NCBI GenBank assembly: GCA_000934455.1 | Contig: KN882225.1 | Coordinates: forward strand, 421,025-485,024 | From: Apostichopus parvimensis | Lineage: Eukaryota; Echinodermata; Holothuroidea; Aspidochirotida; Stichopodidae | Length of the DNA: 64,000 nt | Direction of reading: 5' to 3' | In this document: positions 1 through 11,830 of the stretch, in pieces | How the letters are laid out: each line of letters begins with the position of its first letter | How positions within the stretch are numbered: position 1 is the first letter of the stretch | Program-made: the position numbers and the translations under genes | The notes under the pieces: model-generated | What the model saw: the letters and a program-made list of their open reading frames with translations, nothing else | Databases searched by the model: none | What the model was told of the DNA's origin: nothing

Positions 1-21
1 CCCTTACTTTATTCCTTACTC

Positions 22-337
22 ACAGCTTTCCCTCAGCACTATCATCCGGGTAAGAATCTCAGTCTGGATGAACAGATGCTCGGGACCAAGGGCCCGTTGC
101 AGCTTCATCCAGTACATGAAGGACAAGCCCACAAAGAGAGGAGTGAAATCGTGGGTCCTCTGTGACGCACAAGTTCGCTATTGTTTGAATTTCCAAATTT
201 ACACAGGTGGTACTGGAGAAAAAGGATTGAGCTTCCGTGTCGTGAATGAACTGATGAGTCCGTACCTGGGTAAATTTCATAATTTATACACTGATAATTT
301 TTACACGTCTCCAGAGTTAAACTCAATATTTTTCTGA
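22..337 (+). pseudogene. piggyBac-type transposase fragment, frameshifted
   Basis: This is a piece of a piggyBac (DDE_Tnp_1_7) transposase, the nuclear enzyme that cuts and pastes TTAA-flanked elements. The first part (about 22-105) reads QHYHPGKNLSLDEQM, which holds the first catalytic Asp in the LSLDE motif. From about 105 the conserved frame shifts by one base and continues FIQYMKDKPTKRGVKSWVL, then LYTDNFYTSPEL, which holds the second catalytic Asp. Homology stops at a TGA near 335. The third catalytic Asp and the cysteine-rich tail are missing, and the N-terminus lies outside the window. The copy cannot encode an active enzyme. It lies opposite in strand to the gene ending near 523 and may have landed in or beside that gene. 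Family call is firm; the frameshift position is good to about 10 bases. Confidence 0.8.
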
Positions 338-522
338 GTGTAAGACACTCTACATGTACCTGTTCTGAAAATCAGTCATAACATATTCGTAATATAAGTA
401 CACAATTTTGTATTTACCTAGCTTATTGCCTCAGCACAGTGTGCTTCTATTAGAATGAACATGGGCATGGCAAATTTTCAACAGGAAACGTTTCTTTCCT
501 AAATTTTGATGATTTTATTTAC

Positions 523-3133
523 CAGATTCAGAACTGAGTTCTTCTGTAGTGTGACTGGCTTCGTCCAATTCGGCATCATGTAGAAAACGTTTCTTTGTTC
601 CTTTCTTTGAGTTTTCTCGAGTTACATCTTTAAATGATAAAATCATAATTTCATGAGATACATCGTTGACATGTTATATGACCATGCATTGATAATTCAT
701 CACCCTTTCTGAATGGAAATTAAATGAGGTATCCATACAAACAATAAAAATTGGGGTTGGGCACTAGTATTCATTACTATAGCTATTACTTACTGGTATA
801 GTTATTATTATTATATATTATGAAGTATTACATTATCTATACTTACTCAACTCCTGATTACCCATCAGAAAATGTATACTCATTGGGAGTTAAACTATTT
901 ATGGTAATGGTGGTAGCCAGCTATGATGTTTCATTCAATGTTATCCATCAAAGACTGTGCAAGGAGTAGTAATCCTACCAGCATCAAGTCTTAATTAACA
1001 TGCATGTTTACTGTGGCCAGGTTTTATTTTTGGTACAAATCTAATTCTCTGTGCTTCTCTACCAATCTTCTGAATCAAGAAGTTCAAGGGTTTCTCCTTC
1101 AGGAAGAAGTTTACTTTTAGTATTATTTTTTTGGCCTCTTTTTACCCTCCGCAAGTTTAGTTTTCCCTAACGCTAGGACCTAGCCTTCCTTCTCTTAGGC
1201 GTTATATGTAACAGTGGCACACGTCTACCAAATGAATCATGTGTCACAGTAGGTTTAGTGCATTCATATACGGGGAGACTGGTACGTCTAAACATTATAT
1301 ATGTTATTTACCAGAGTCAGAACTGGGTAGTTCTGCAGTACTGGCTTCGTCCAACTCCGCTTCGTCCAAAGTATGAAGAGAACGTTTCTTGCCTCTTTTC
1401 TGTCTTTGGTTTCTTTGAGTTTTCTCCAGTTTCATCTTTAAATGATAAAATCATAATTTTGTGAAATAGATACTATGTACATCATTGACATGATACTGTA
1501 TAACAAATAACAGATCCTTAAATTTCATGCAAATGTAATTTTCCGATGCTCATTAGCTACATAATGGCCCCTCGTGTAAAGTACTACCCAATGAGTGTAC
1601 AATACAATATGTAGGATTTTAGTCATATCATATTACCCCAAGTTACCTGTAAAGCAGATTTTTTAAAACAAAATACACCAATGGTACAGTAGCTCATACC
1701 ATAAATGAAATATCCCCCCCCCCCTCATATTTCAAATGTGCGGGAATACACAACAACACTACAGGATTCCCGCAATCCCGGTCCTAACGCCAACCCTGCA
1801 TGCATGCTAAATGAGATGCCAATTAAGAAAGAGACCAGACAATTTTGTGCAGTTTTGAAACCCATCAGCCGCTCACCTTTTGCCCCCCTCCCCCTCCCCC
1901 CATAGTTTGATATACTTCATCAATGTATATTTGCAGCAATAAATTAGTTCAATGTTTCACACAGCTAATTATCACTAAAGTACTGTAGGCTCATCTGACT
2001 ATATATATTTCTACATGATTTTTTATATCTTTTCCTACTAATATTTCCTGATTTAACAGAACTTAATATAATTTCACCCAACAGTCACAACTTTAACATT
2101 ACCAAATTACCACTTTTGGAGTTTGGTTCTCCGGTGTAGTGGAGGGGCCTAAATATGTTTCTTCTAGAATTACTAGTGCTGCATGATGTGGCAGGATCTG
2201 CGTCAGGGAAGTTTAGGTCAGCCTCCGTCACCTCCACTGTGCTGCTGTGCTCAAACCCAAGACAAACATTATCAGCTTCACTGTAAGATGCTAGAAGAGA
2301 AATAAGATTAGTTTCAGAATTAGTTTGGTTAATAATCAGGCCCTCTTATAACAAGAAAGCTGCGGGCTTAGTGATTCCTTGCCTTTGGGATTTAAACTTT
2401 GTCTGAATTAGAATTTTAAATGATATTTGACCGCGGTTTCTGGAAGACTAGAGATCTATTTTTTATCTTGGCGGTGACAGTAAAGGGTGATGTCAAATGT
2501 TAATGTACGAAAACTTTAGGCAATGTTCCCCCAAACAAATCATCATCGTAAACCACTCCCCCCCCCCCCAACAGAAAATACATTCATGGATATTTAAATT
2601 TCTGATGTCAAATGAGCATATATATCAGGTCTGGCCTTTTTCTATATCCTGTTAGATTTTGTTAGTGTTAAAAAATAAGAAAATTTCCGATTAAAACAGC
2701 AGTCACACTAGGGCTGCGACCAATAAATCATGGAAGCGAACAAGTGAGCGCAGTAAACAATTGGGTACCCGTCGGATAGGGAGGTCCGGGTAACCTGGAC
2801 GAATTTTCTACCCAGTGCAAACACTACACATGTGTGCATGTATAGATACACAGATATACCAATTTACTGACATCTGCTTCTCTCACGTTTGCTTTTTACA
2901 GCAAACTATCACTATGCATTATTTAATACATGTATAATTCACCTACCTCTGTATGCAACAAGCCATTTAATTGAGGATGTAGTCCATGATGGATTGGGCA
3001 GCTCGCATGCAATTGTTTTAGTCCGGGATGTAGTCCATTTGCACCAAATTTTTCCATCTTTCTTAAATATCCAAGAAGTTGGCACCACTCCAGCAAGACT
3101 GTTTTGGAATTTCACAATAGCATATTTCTCCAT
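523..3133 (-). CDS. Spliced gene with a BEN/DUF4806-protein-like N-terminal domain, 3' end not found
   Basis: Three exons fit by splice site and phase: 3133-2947 (donor GTAGGT, phase 1), 2290-2111 (acceptor TTCTCTTCTAG, 180 nt, phase 1 to 1) and 627-523 (105 nt, phase 1 to 1, donor GTAAAT). Exon 1 starts MEKYAIVKFQNSLAGVVPTS and continues with a W-rich stretch (WIFKKDGKIW, NPSWTTSSIKW). That resembles the short N-terminal domain of many invertebrate DUF4806- and BEN-type proteins. Exons 2 and 3 are acidic and Ser/Thr-rich linker (ELDEAS, EELSSESG). No C-terminal domain is visible; it would lie left of 523 or outside the window. It follows the CACTA-like transposase on the same strand by about 95 bases and could be the second ORF of that element or a host gene. 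Function unknown. Confidence 0.5.
1312..1435 (-). pseudogene. Decayed duplicate of exon 627-523
   Basis: The intron between the exons ending at 2111 and beginning at 627 holds a second copy of the 627-523 exon, with its acceptor (TTTAAAG), donor (GTAAATAA) and flanking intron bases. Both copies end in SSDSG or SSESG at the donor. This copy is 124 nt instead of 105. An insertion in an A/G-rich stretch shifts its frame, so reading it in the incoming phase gives a TGA near the end. It is probably skipped or dead. Confidence 0.55.
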
Positions 3134-3227
3134 AATGAATGTACTGAATGATGAAAAAAAAAACTAATAGTACTTTAGAGGACAGTACAATTATTTCTAG
3201 CAAGTCGCAAGATTGTGTTACTGGTTA

Positions 3228-5303
3228 TTATAGGTTATGCAGATATGGCAGTACAACTCCAGTTTTGTTGTTTAGAGGAATGAACAGAGCTTTTTCCTTA
3301 AATGCTGCTTTCTGTAGGTGTATCATTTTGCTGTTTTTCATGCATACTTCAGATATTCTCAGTAGCCGAGATTCACATGGATTGGTGTAGAAGTTTGCTG
3401 GTTTGTGGAACTCTTCACATAATATATATGCCATGTTGACAGCATGTACCAAGCAGTAATGTCCATTTTTCAATAGATAACAGTTATCTGGCTTCGCAGA
3501 GCTAATCTCCAGTTCCATAGGCACCACATTTGTATTTTTCGACTGATGTTTCTCATATTCTGCAAGTCTGCAAGCTATTTGTACCAAAGGATTTTTACCA
3601 CATCTCACCATTGATTTTAGTTTGTGCATGTAGTTCTCAAAAGGATATGCAGAACAGTTTTCCAGACACCCATGCTCTTTTGCAAGTATTGGCAAATGGA
3701 CAACAGCATGGAAATTATATGATGAAATTTTCCATAGAGTTCCATGCCTTTGTGGAAAAAGTACTCTAAAAGTTCCTGAGCATAGTCCACATATTTCATA
3801 ACTAAATTCTCATTCAATAATATTGAAATACCTATGGACAAACACATGAAATGTTTGTATTGCTCATGGCTGATAATGTCACGCAACACAAATTTACCTG
3901 TATACAACAAGAATGTCCTGTACTCTGTAGCCTTCCAGAGCTTTTTATAATGAAGTAGACTTTGGTTGGCGAGAAAACTGTTTCCGTGGCAAATGTTGTT
4001 TCATATCACTTAATCGTTGGCTTAGGCATCCTTTCAGAGCTGGAGAAAGTCGAAAGTCATGATAACCCTCTGTCCATAAACCAATGAACTTCTTTGTGAT
4101 TCCTAAATTTACAAGGTGCATATAATCTAAGGGGAAACATTTGACCATGTCTACTGGCAAGTCTAGAAATGGGCTGTTAACTTTATGGTGTTGAGCATTT
4201 GATTTTGACCTGAAAGAAGCGTGAGTACGTAGGGTATCAATATCACGAAACTGCATGGATCCATTTTCCCATACACCTCGAATTTCACAATAATCGCACC
4301 CATAAGTACCATTAAACTGAATAATTCCTTTGACCATAGCTCTTGCAGGAGCATCACAAACCACACTTTTAAGAGTGACTTGGATGGTTTTCCCATTGTG
4401 TAATATCCCTCCCAAGAGTAGAGTCTTTATTTCTTCAATGAAGTCTGTGAAAATGTCTAGGTCAGATGGCTTTGTGTCTCCCAAGTAGAGAGCAGCAAGA
4501 AATGGTTGTGCTGGTAAAAGGTTTGAAATTATACACAAAATCGGCCAAAATGATTTGTCACTCCCATCAAATATTGGCACACCATCCACATTTCCAGATA
4601 AGTGAATACCAGACTCGATTGCATTAAGATCTTTACATTGTGACAACAAATTTGTAATGCCTTTGCGTATACCAAAATATGTGTACTTTCCACCAGACTT
4701 TTCTTTTTCATCTACATTTTTAGGTGTTTCTAACAGGGTCTCAGCTTTTGCTGGCAAATTGAAGTTATGTCTCCTCAGAACTGTCAGCAGGCCATTTATC
4801 ATTGTATGTGGTACTCTACCATTACATGCCCATTTGGCGATGTCATCTTGTAAATTCAATTCTTTCATTTCGTTAACAAATTCATCATCATCGTCATCTT
4901 CGTCAATGTCCACAATGTTTGAAGGCTTAAAATGATCAGCAATTTTAATTTCTTTAACAAATTCATCACTATTGTCATCTTCATCCATGTCCACAATGTT
5001 TGAAGGCCTAAAGCTATCAGCAACGGCAAGATGTCCTTCAGCAACATCACCTTCACATAGAACTATACTGTGACTGGTAGTTGTACTATGTGATTCCTTA
5101 CTCATAAAACTTGGAACACCATATGGTTCTCCAAAGGACATTTCAGGGACTTCGAGCACATCCTCAGAAGCATGTTTGAATTGTTCAAAGTTTTCCATGA
5201 ATTCTTCATCACTGCTGGCTTGATTCATTACATGTTGGTTAACTTTCCTTCGTGCGGCTTGCCATCTCGACTTGTCTTGTCTTCTTCGCTTAAGTGCACT
5301 CAT
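3228..5303 (-). pseudogene. CACTA/tnp2-like DDE transposase, two frameshifts
   Basis: The best start is the ATG at 5303 (MSALKRRRQDKSRWQAARRK), a basic N-terminus; the same frame is open back to 5384. An acidic region follows with an internal duplication of PSNIVDxDEDDxxDEFV. The core holds NVDGVPIFDGSDKSFWPIL (candidate first Asp), CDAPARAMVKG (candidate second Asp), the zinc-binding-like YGCDYCE, and PVDMVKCFPLDYMHLVNLG. I know these from animal relatives of the plant/fungal Transposase_21 (tnp2, CACTA/EnSpm) family. Homology then jumps one base near 3955 (to KLWKATEYRTFLLYTG) and one base near 3730 (to CSAYPFENYMHKLKS), ending at a stop at 3228. Both breaks are single-base indels, so the copy is dead or carries sequence errors. 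Superfamily assignment is moderate; transposase-like nature is strong. Confidence 0.7.
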
Positions 5304-5587
5304 GATGACTGTCCCGATAACAGAAAAACCCTGATGAAACAAGTTGACATACACTCTGAACTTGACCGGACCAGGCATGGTCAACCTAAAGTGTTTACAA
5401 GAATTTTCAGTGTTTGACCTCTGCTGACCACAGTTGACTCATGACCTTCCTGAGAAACAATAGGGATCATGTACTCACCATGGAGAACATATACCAAGTA
5501 TGAATTTGGTTTCATTAGGCATGATCCACAATTAGCATGTTTACAAGCAATGAAGTATGACAAAATACAACTAGAGCACCAATGGTG

Positions 5588-6550
5588 CAGAAGCTCAAAC
5601 CTTTTAGGGCCCCCCAAAAATTACGAGTCCAAAAGGTTATGGTTAAAACAATTTCAGGGCCCTCAAAATTTACAGCAGCAAAACAGTACTATTGCAACAA
5701 ACTTTCTACGCTGTACCATGAAATTTGTGGGAGATACATTTACCGTGTTTTCATCATATGGGCCATATGGCCCATGTGGGACCTTGGACCAAAAATACCT
5801 GGACACTCCAAAAGAGGCTACCATAGTACTATTGTAACAAACTTTCAATGCTGTACCATGTAATGTTTGGAAGGAGATACATTTAGCATGTTTTCATCAA
5901 ATGAGCCATATGGCCCATGTGGGACCTTGGACCAAAAATACCTGGACACTCCAAAAGAGGCTACCATAGTACTATTGTAACAAACTTTCAATGCTGTACC
6001 ATGTAATGTTTGGAAGGAGATACATTTAGCATGTTTTCATCAAATGAGCCATATGGCACATGTGGGACCTTGGACCCAAAATACCTGGACACTTCAAAAG
6101 AGGCTACCATAGTGCTATTGTAACAAACTTTCAATGCTGTACCATGTAATGTGTGGAAGGAGATACATTTAGCATATTTTCATCAAATGAGCCAGATGGC
6201 CCATGTGGGACCTTGGACCCAAAATACCTGGACACCCCTACCCCTACCCCACTACTATTGTGACAAAGTTTTAACATTTTATAATGTAATCTGTAGGAGA
6301 TACATTTAGCGTGTTTTCACAAAGTGGGCCCAAATATGGCCCTCTTGGCCCACAGGTGACCTTTGATCTCAAATTTCAAGGCCCATCTGGTGGCCCTCCA
6401 CCCAGTGGTTAGTGTGGCCAAGTTTTGTTGAAATCCAACAAAATGTGTGCAAATGAGAGCAATTTTAATAATTGTTGACAGATACATAGATAGATCGAGT
6501 GACGGTGCGTGATCACGATAGCTCAAACAGCTTATAGCTGGTTTGAGCTA
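5588..6550 (+). mobile_element. Non-autonomous element with five ~143-bp tandem core repeats and a 3' hairpin
   Basis: Five tandem units begin at ACTATTG(T/C)AA near 5688, 5828, 5971, 6114 and 6254, a period of 140-143 bases; the middle copies are almost identical. The 3' part has no repeats and ends at 6520-6549 in an imperfect hairpin, AGCTCAAACAGCT then TAT then AGCTGGTTTGAGCT. AGCTCAAAC also occurs near the left edge (5591). Tandem cores, a unique tail and a terminal palindrome recall the non-autonomous Helentron ('pearl'-like) elements of molluscs and echinoderms. That assignment is inference. There is no coding potential. Confidence 0.5.
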
Positions 6551-7207
6551 AAAATTGCACCAAAGTTCTATTTTTGACCCAAATTGATGCATGTGTGCAC
6601 GAGCAGCGTGCACCGGTATGAATAGAGCACTGACCCCAGCCCCGAACCTGCTACTGTGCTGGTTATTATAACGTATCATTGTAAAACAAGACAAGATATT
6701 AAATATATAGTTACATGTTAGGAAAATTGTCTATTAACACAGGCTCTAGTCCAGTGTTCACGCTAGAGCACAGGATTGCTGGATTCCCGCACTTTTCTTG
6801 CCAATCCCGCATTTTGGATTTGTTCGGGGGATTTTCCCTTCTCCAAAAAGAAATGGGGGGGGGGGTGTGTTGCTTCATTTGATCAGGTTATATTTTGTAC
6901 TACTGGTGCCGAACTGTCATCCGAAATGCATAAAACTAGTACAACATAATTTTATAATAAAACAGTCTAAATTTATGCTTAATTAATTCCTGATCCCGAA
7001 TGGGAGGGAGTGAGATGTGCTTCATCTTTAACCAAATATGTAATTTAAAGGTCACTATAAACAAAATGGTGCAATATTTTGGCTTCAAAGGGCTTGTGCG
7101 GGACTCATTCCAGCAGGCTAGAATAATGTTAGTGGGATAGGCCTACAGCAAATCCAGCAATTGCATCCCCACCCTCGCCCCTGTAGTTACACTCCTGGTC
7201 TAATTAT
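6551..7207. other. No gene seen
   Basis: Intergenic DNA. It holds a G run near 6855 and a segment with ATCCCGC/TTCCCGC-like motifs (about 6780-6830) typical of repeat debris. I see no ORF or splice-bounded exon I can support. Confidence 0.4.
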
Positions 7208-7450
7208 GGTGGTTACAAGGTTTTCAGATTTTGACCCCTGTTGACCTCCAACATAATCAACATGTTTGATCTACTCAGTGGGGCTAACCCACATACTAAG
7301 TATGAGATCAATCCAAGTTGGCATTGTGAAGTTATGGTGGTTACAAGGTTTTCAGTGCTTTACCCCAAATGACCTTTGACCTCTAACACAATCAATATGG
7401 TTCATCTACTCACTGAGGCCAACAAACATTAGGCCTACTCACGGTTAACG
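7208..7450 (+). repeat. ~128-bp tandem repeat, two copies
   Basis: GGTGGTTACAAGGTTTTCAG recurs at 7208 and 7336 and each copy continues with a GACCTCCAACA or GACCTCTAACA-like stretch. The same family is present in reverse orientation at about 31200-31520 (ACAAGGTTTTCAGAC and TTGACCTCC on the minus strand), so this is a dispersed element with tandem cores. Confidence 0.6.
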
Positions 7451-8053
7451 AATGGGGATGAAATCCCATACACACGCCTGGTCGTGAAACATTTGGCACG
7501 TACATAGGCTACTACCATTTGAAGGGTCATGGTTCACGGGTAGGCCTAAACCTAACATAGGCCTATTTATTATTAATAGAATAATATAGGATACAGGAAA
7601 AAACATTTGGGAATAGAATTATATTATACCATAGCCTAGATATTAATATTATAATTCAGAATCGTAGGCTTAGACTAGGCCTAGGCCCACCCTAATTTTG
7701 AAACAAATTTTCCCAAAAATGTCTAAATTCATCAAGAATCGATTGGCCTCGTTCGTCCTGGGAAGAGAATCACGCGACCGGGCGTGTACTAGTATGGGAC
7801 TTGGTCCGGATTCCGTACGACTATGCCTAGCAGTTTTCTCTAATTTAACCAGTGACTAAAATGTTAAATTTTACTAGGCCTCCAGTGCCACGATATACTG
7901 TTGCCTATGCATATGCCTATCATATAATTACGTTACCCTAGCCTATGCTATCAGAAGTCGTTTGACGATCCTAGTCTGTTCTAGTTGGCGGTTTCTCGTA
8001 CAATTTAAACAACAAAATACGAAATTTAAGGTACCGGATGTAGTGTTACATAC
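7451..8053. other. No gene seen
   Basis: AT-rich sequence with repeated TAGGCCTA-type words (for example near 7430, 7540, 7675). No supported feature. Confidence 0.4.
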
Positions 8054-8311
8054 CAGTTTTATAGCCTGATTTCCTAAAGGTTTGTCTGATCTCTGTTGGA
8101 TTATGATAGATGAATGACCGCCGATATTAGAATATGGAAGACTGGTTATATGGTCAAATTGATCGTGCATGCAGTCTAGTCTGCAACAACTCTGCATAGT
8201 GCTAGTGCATGCAGCGCTGACAGATACCGCGTATTTTTTTCCTTGGACCGTTGCCAGCAGTGTGGCCACTCTTGGCTTTTTAATCACCGTACCAATCAAT
8301 GTAAAAGCCAA
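8054..8311 (-). CDS. Possible first coding exon, unknown protein
   Basis: An ATG at 8311 opens 86 codons (MAFTLIGTVIKKPRVATLLA, then KKYAVSVSAACTSTMQSCCR) and ends at a near-consensus donor, CTG|GTATGT, at 8054/8053 in phase 0. The protein is mixed in composition, with a Cys pair and a PYSNIGGHSSII stretch, and looks more like real protein than shadow translation. I do not recognise it and found no partner exon downstream among the repeats at lower coordinates. It could also be chance. Confidence 0.25.
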
Positions 8312-8618
8312 GATAAGAACAAATGCGTTTCTGCATTAGTAGAATCCTAGCTTTAGGCTCATAACTTTCTTTATAATTTTATGGAAGACGCCAATATGTG
8401 GGGGGAGGGGGAGGGCGGAGAACTGTTGAGACTACTTGAACACACCACTGAGATAATATGTTGAATTGGCCACACTTCGAAAAATCGTGTTGATGGAGAA
8501 CACACATGAAGTTTTGGATCTGTGCCAAACGATTAGTACGTGGTTTATGTATAATATAATAAGGCGGGAAATAACCAGTATAACAATGTTGCACTGCAGG
8601 TTTGTGTGGCGCGCGTAC

Positions 8619-8672
8619 CACCGATCTCAGTAGAAAAACTTTTTATTGAGATCGGTTCGCGCGTAGGTACGC
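8619..8672. repeat. Inverted repeat (hairpin)
   Basis: ACCGATCTCA and TGAGATCGGT form a perfect 10-bp stem around a roughly 17-base A/T loop. GCGCGCG outside the left arm matches CGCGCG outside the right arm imperfectly, which extends the structure. It could be the nearly palindromic end of a MITE. No gene is associated. Confidence 0.5.
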
Positions 8673-8689
8673 GTTTCCCTATGGGCGAC

Positions 8690-9910
8690 CATCAGGGAAA
8701 AAAGACAACAAATGGAAAGTAAAGTAAAGTTAAAAAACAACATAGGCGTAGCTCGGAAAAAATAAATGATTTCAGACATAAATTATTTCAGTGAGGCTAT
8801 AGGTCTGGCACATGATCGCGACAATTGGAGAAAGCTGATTACAGAGCAAGTTGTCTAGACGAGTCTCAATCTACTACTACTATAGAAGTAGATTGAGTAG
8901 TATACTACTACTACTAGCTCTGAAAATCATAAAATATAAAATATATCTGTGAAAAATATGTGACAAATCAAAAGAAAAAGTGAATAGATTTAAAATGATA
9001 TTTTCAACATTGGTATATTTTAGTCAGATTGTGGGCAAAAAGAATTTAATTTATAAGAAAATGAAATTTATTTCCGAAAGAAATGGCAACGCCAAAATAA
9101 ATGTTTACCCCAAATAAAATTTAGGCCTATTTCATAACAAACAGCGCGAAAATAGGTTGGTAACCGAAATTTACTTTATTTCACTGGTCAGCAACAAAGA
9201 ACGCGAAAAAGACATAACAGAGGGCGTCTACAAATGAACCACAAAAAGACAATAGATCGGAAATAATTTTTTAAGTTCAAAAACAAAATATATCTGAAAC
9301 AAATATTCGCAAAGTGTGGACAAAACGACAGCAAATTAGAATTCATTGAAATTAAACTCAAATGATATTTATTTCAGAAGCAACAGACAACGCGAAAAAA
9401 TTGTAATCGAATCATGTTATATATTTCACAAGCAAGGGCGCAACCAATGCGGGGAGGGGGGGGGGGGTCACGACCCCAGCTTTTATGTGGACCTCCCAAA
9501 CTTGTGGAAGACCTTATTTTCTGGGAAGGTGCAAAATTATCCGATAAGCGTTTATTATCGTCAAACATCCATATTTCACAGGGGACTAAGGTTAAGTCCC
9601 CGACAGAAATTTCGCGTTGTATAGTGTGTGTACGTATATATATATATATATACATACATATACATACATACATGCAATATTACAACGCGAAAAAAATGGT
9701 GGGGAACTTGTCGGGTAAATCCTGGTGCCACCCCTGTTTTGCCCCCCCCCCCCCAACAACTTTCAACACCTGGTTACGCCCTTGTTCACAAATGACAGAC
9801 AACGCGAAAAGGACATAGGCACGGAAACAAGTTTGTAATCGAAATCAATTTTATTTCACAAGCAAACATAAGACAACGCCAAAAAAATATATAACAGAGG
9901 GCGTCTATAT
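8690..9910. repeat. Degenerate array of short units carrying 'CAACGCGAAAA'
   Basis: The word CAACGCGAAAA or a close variant recurs near 9089, 9142, 9199, 9388, 9683, 9793 and 9870. It often sits between TTTATTTC(A)-like sequence on the left and GACATA or ACAGAGGGCGTCTA on the right. Copies are too diverged and irregularly spaced to be a recent satellite. A G-rich insertion (about 9430-9600) and a TA/CATA microsatellite (about 9635-9675) interrupt the array. No coding sequence is supported. Confidence 0.45.
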
Positions 9911-10568
9911 GCACAATGGCGTAGCTAGGGGATTCCCGAATTTACGTTTTTAATTTAGACGGATACAACATTATACATCAAATGGAAATTAACCATTTCG
10001 CCTCGAGACATGTTTTATAAATTAAGGGTCCTTAGATGCAATCTGGTGCTATATTTTGCAACTTGAAGTAAATGTTTTGCTTTGAGTATTTAACAATTAG
10101 AGTATTTAATAATTTTTTGTTTCAGTATTTTTTAACACTCCAAATCTCATCTGGGGGCACCTGGGGGCGGGAGGGCAAGTGCCTCCGACCCCCCCACCCA
10201 TGCCACCCCCTGACAACGCCACTGCACGTTCGCAATAGTGTTGATAGACTGGTGCTTATAGCCTATCTCTTCCACGTCGCGTGCTCTTCGGATAAAGGGG
10301 TTTACACAAGAAAGACAAGATCATTTGCGGCAAGGCTAGGTATACCCAGGAAAACTGGATGTCAAGGTCATGACATGACCACCCGCTCTGCGCACCGGTC
10401 TATTGTAATTTCTGTTTGTTGACGTTCATCGGTACAGTATACAGCGACCTCAACCACCGTATACTACTACCTCGTGGCCTGCTGAAGGTAGCAGCCATTA
10501 ACAGAAGACAATAATGTTATAAGGACAGTATGTCAAAACTGTGGGTGGACGGAATGACACTTCGAGCG
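9911..10568. other. No gene seen; G/C-run repeat debris
   Basis: A GGGGGCACCTGGGGGCGGGA segment followed by C runs (about 10140-10210) has the look of a short insertion common in marine invertebrates. Nothing else is supported. Confidence 0.35.
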
Positions 10569-11010
10569 GCTGGTTTTTGTCACCATTAATTATATGCTAA
10601 GTATATATGCTGTCTCTATATGTATCATGTGGCCCAAAAGTACAATGTAACGCATACAGTCATGTTGTATGTTTTAATTACGAATAAAAATTACGAAACG
10701 AAGTAATGTATCTGTTATGTGTCTGTTGTGTTGTCTATATATGTGAGATATGACCCAAAATACACTGTAACAGATACAATAATATTGTATGTATTAGTTA
10801 CGAATATGTATATGTTAAGTGACTGTTTCGCTGTCTTTATGTGTAACATATGAACCGAAGTGCAATGTAACTGATATACTTATTTTATGTATAAGTTGCG
10901 CTTTGAAGTTACAAAACAAAATAAATTATATGCTAAGTATCTGTTATGCTGTCTCTATATGTAACATATGGCCCAAAAGTACAATGTAACGGATACAGTC
11001 AAGTTATGTA
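10569..11010 (+). repeat. Four-copy tandem repeat, unit ~100-120 bp
   Basis: The core GCTGTCTCTATATGT, followed by a CATATGGCCCAAAAGTACAATGTAAC-like stretch, occurs four times, with the GCTGTC word near 10609, 10729, 10830 and 10948. First and last copies are the most alike. No ORF. Confidence 0.6.
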
Positions 11011-11589
11011 TCATGTTTGTAGGGATATCATGCAATGATTACAGCTATAATATGATGAGATTCAGCATATGGTAGGATTGTTTAGACTAAGGGGTGAGTA
11101 GGTCCTTACTGATTGACCTTTAGGCTGGCCTGGTGGTGGACTGTAGAATGTGTTACTAGGGGGATTGCTTAAGAGGTATTTTGAAATAGTAACAGGTGGA
11201 CTATTACATTTGTATTACAGGGGTATTATTGTAGCTTAAAGCAATATAGAGGTCTAGTACTTATAATTTCACCGGTATATATTAAATTTCATGTTTTTTA
11301 TACCGGCATAAAATTTATTTATGGCGGGCACAAAATGTATTCATGAATAACATAAATGCTTTTCATGTCCGCATATATTCGAATTATTACCGTTCTTTAA
11401 TCTGTTTTATACTGGCATATGAAGCTGCATGGTGATTTGCTGATAATTAATGCCGGTATTAAATAGAATTAATAGCGGTAATAATTTTAATTCGTACGGA
11501 CATTATATCACCAATTATTTCCCGTATGGCCTACCATACACGCATGCAAAGGTTACGATTCGGATTACTATATGATATCATACTTGGTC

Positions 11590-11830
11590 ATTGGAAGCGC
11601 CGATCAGAAAGCCTAGTTCAGATGACAGTGGAAGGAGAAGGGAAGGCCAGGACGTAGGAAAACAGGATGGATCGATAACATCAGGAAGTGGACGGATGGA
11701 GGAATGGCCGTGGCAAGAGCAAAGGCACACAAGAGAATGCCGACGGTTCTATTAGGACTGGCAAAAACGCAGCGGCAGCATTGTGGAGTGCGAGCGTGTT
11801 TTCTGTCTCGCTCTCCACCTACTACAGCTT
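11590..11830 (+). pseudogene. 3' end of a LINE reverse-transcriptase ORF
   Basis: One frame reads RPGRRKTGWIDNIRKWT followed by a basic and aliphatic tail (ARAKAHKRM). This matches the characteristic C-terminus of many non-LTR retrotransposon ORF2 proteins (GRPRxTWxDNIxxWTG). Stops upstream (about 11610-11625) and the absence of the rest of the RT show it is a 5'-truncated, decayed copy. Its last part is repeated after the gap (13303 onward). Confidence 0.6.
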
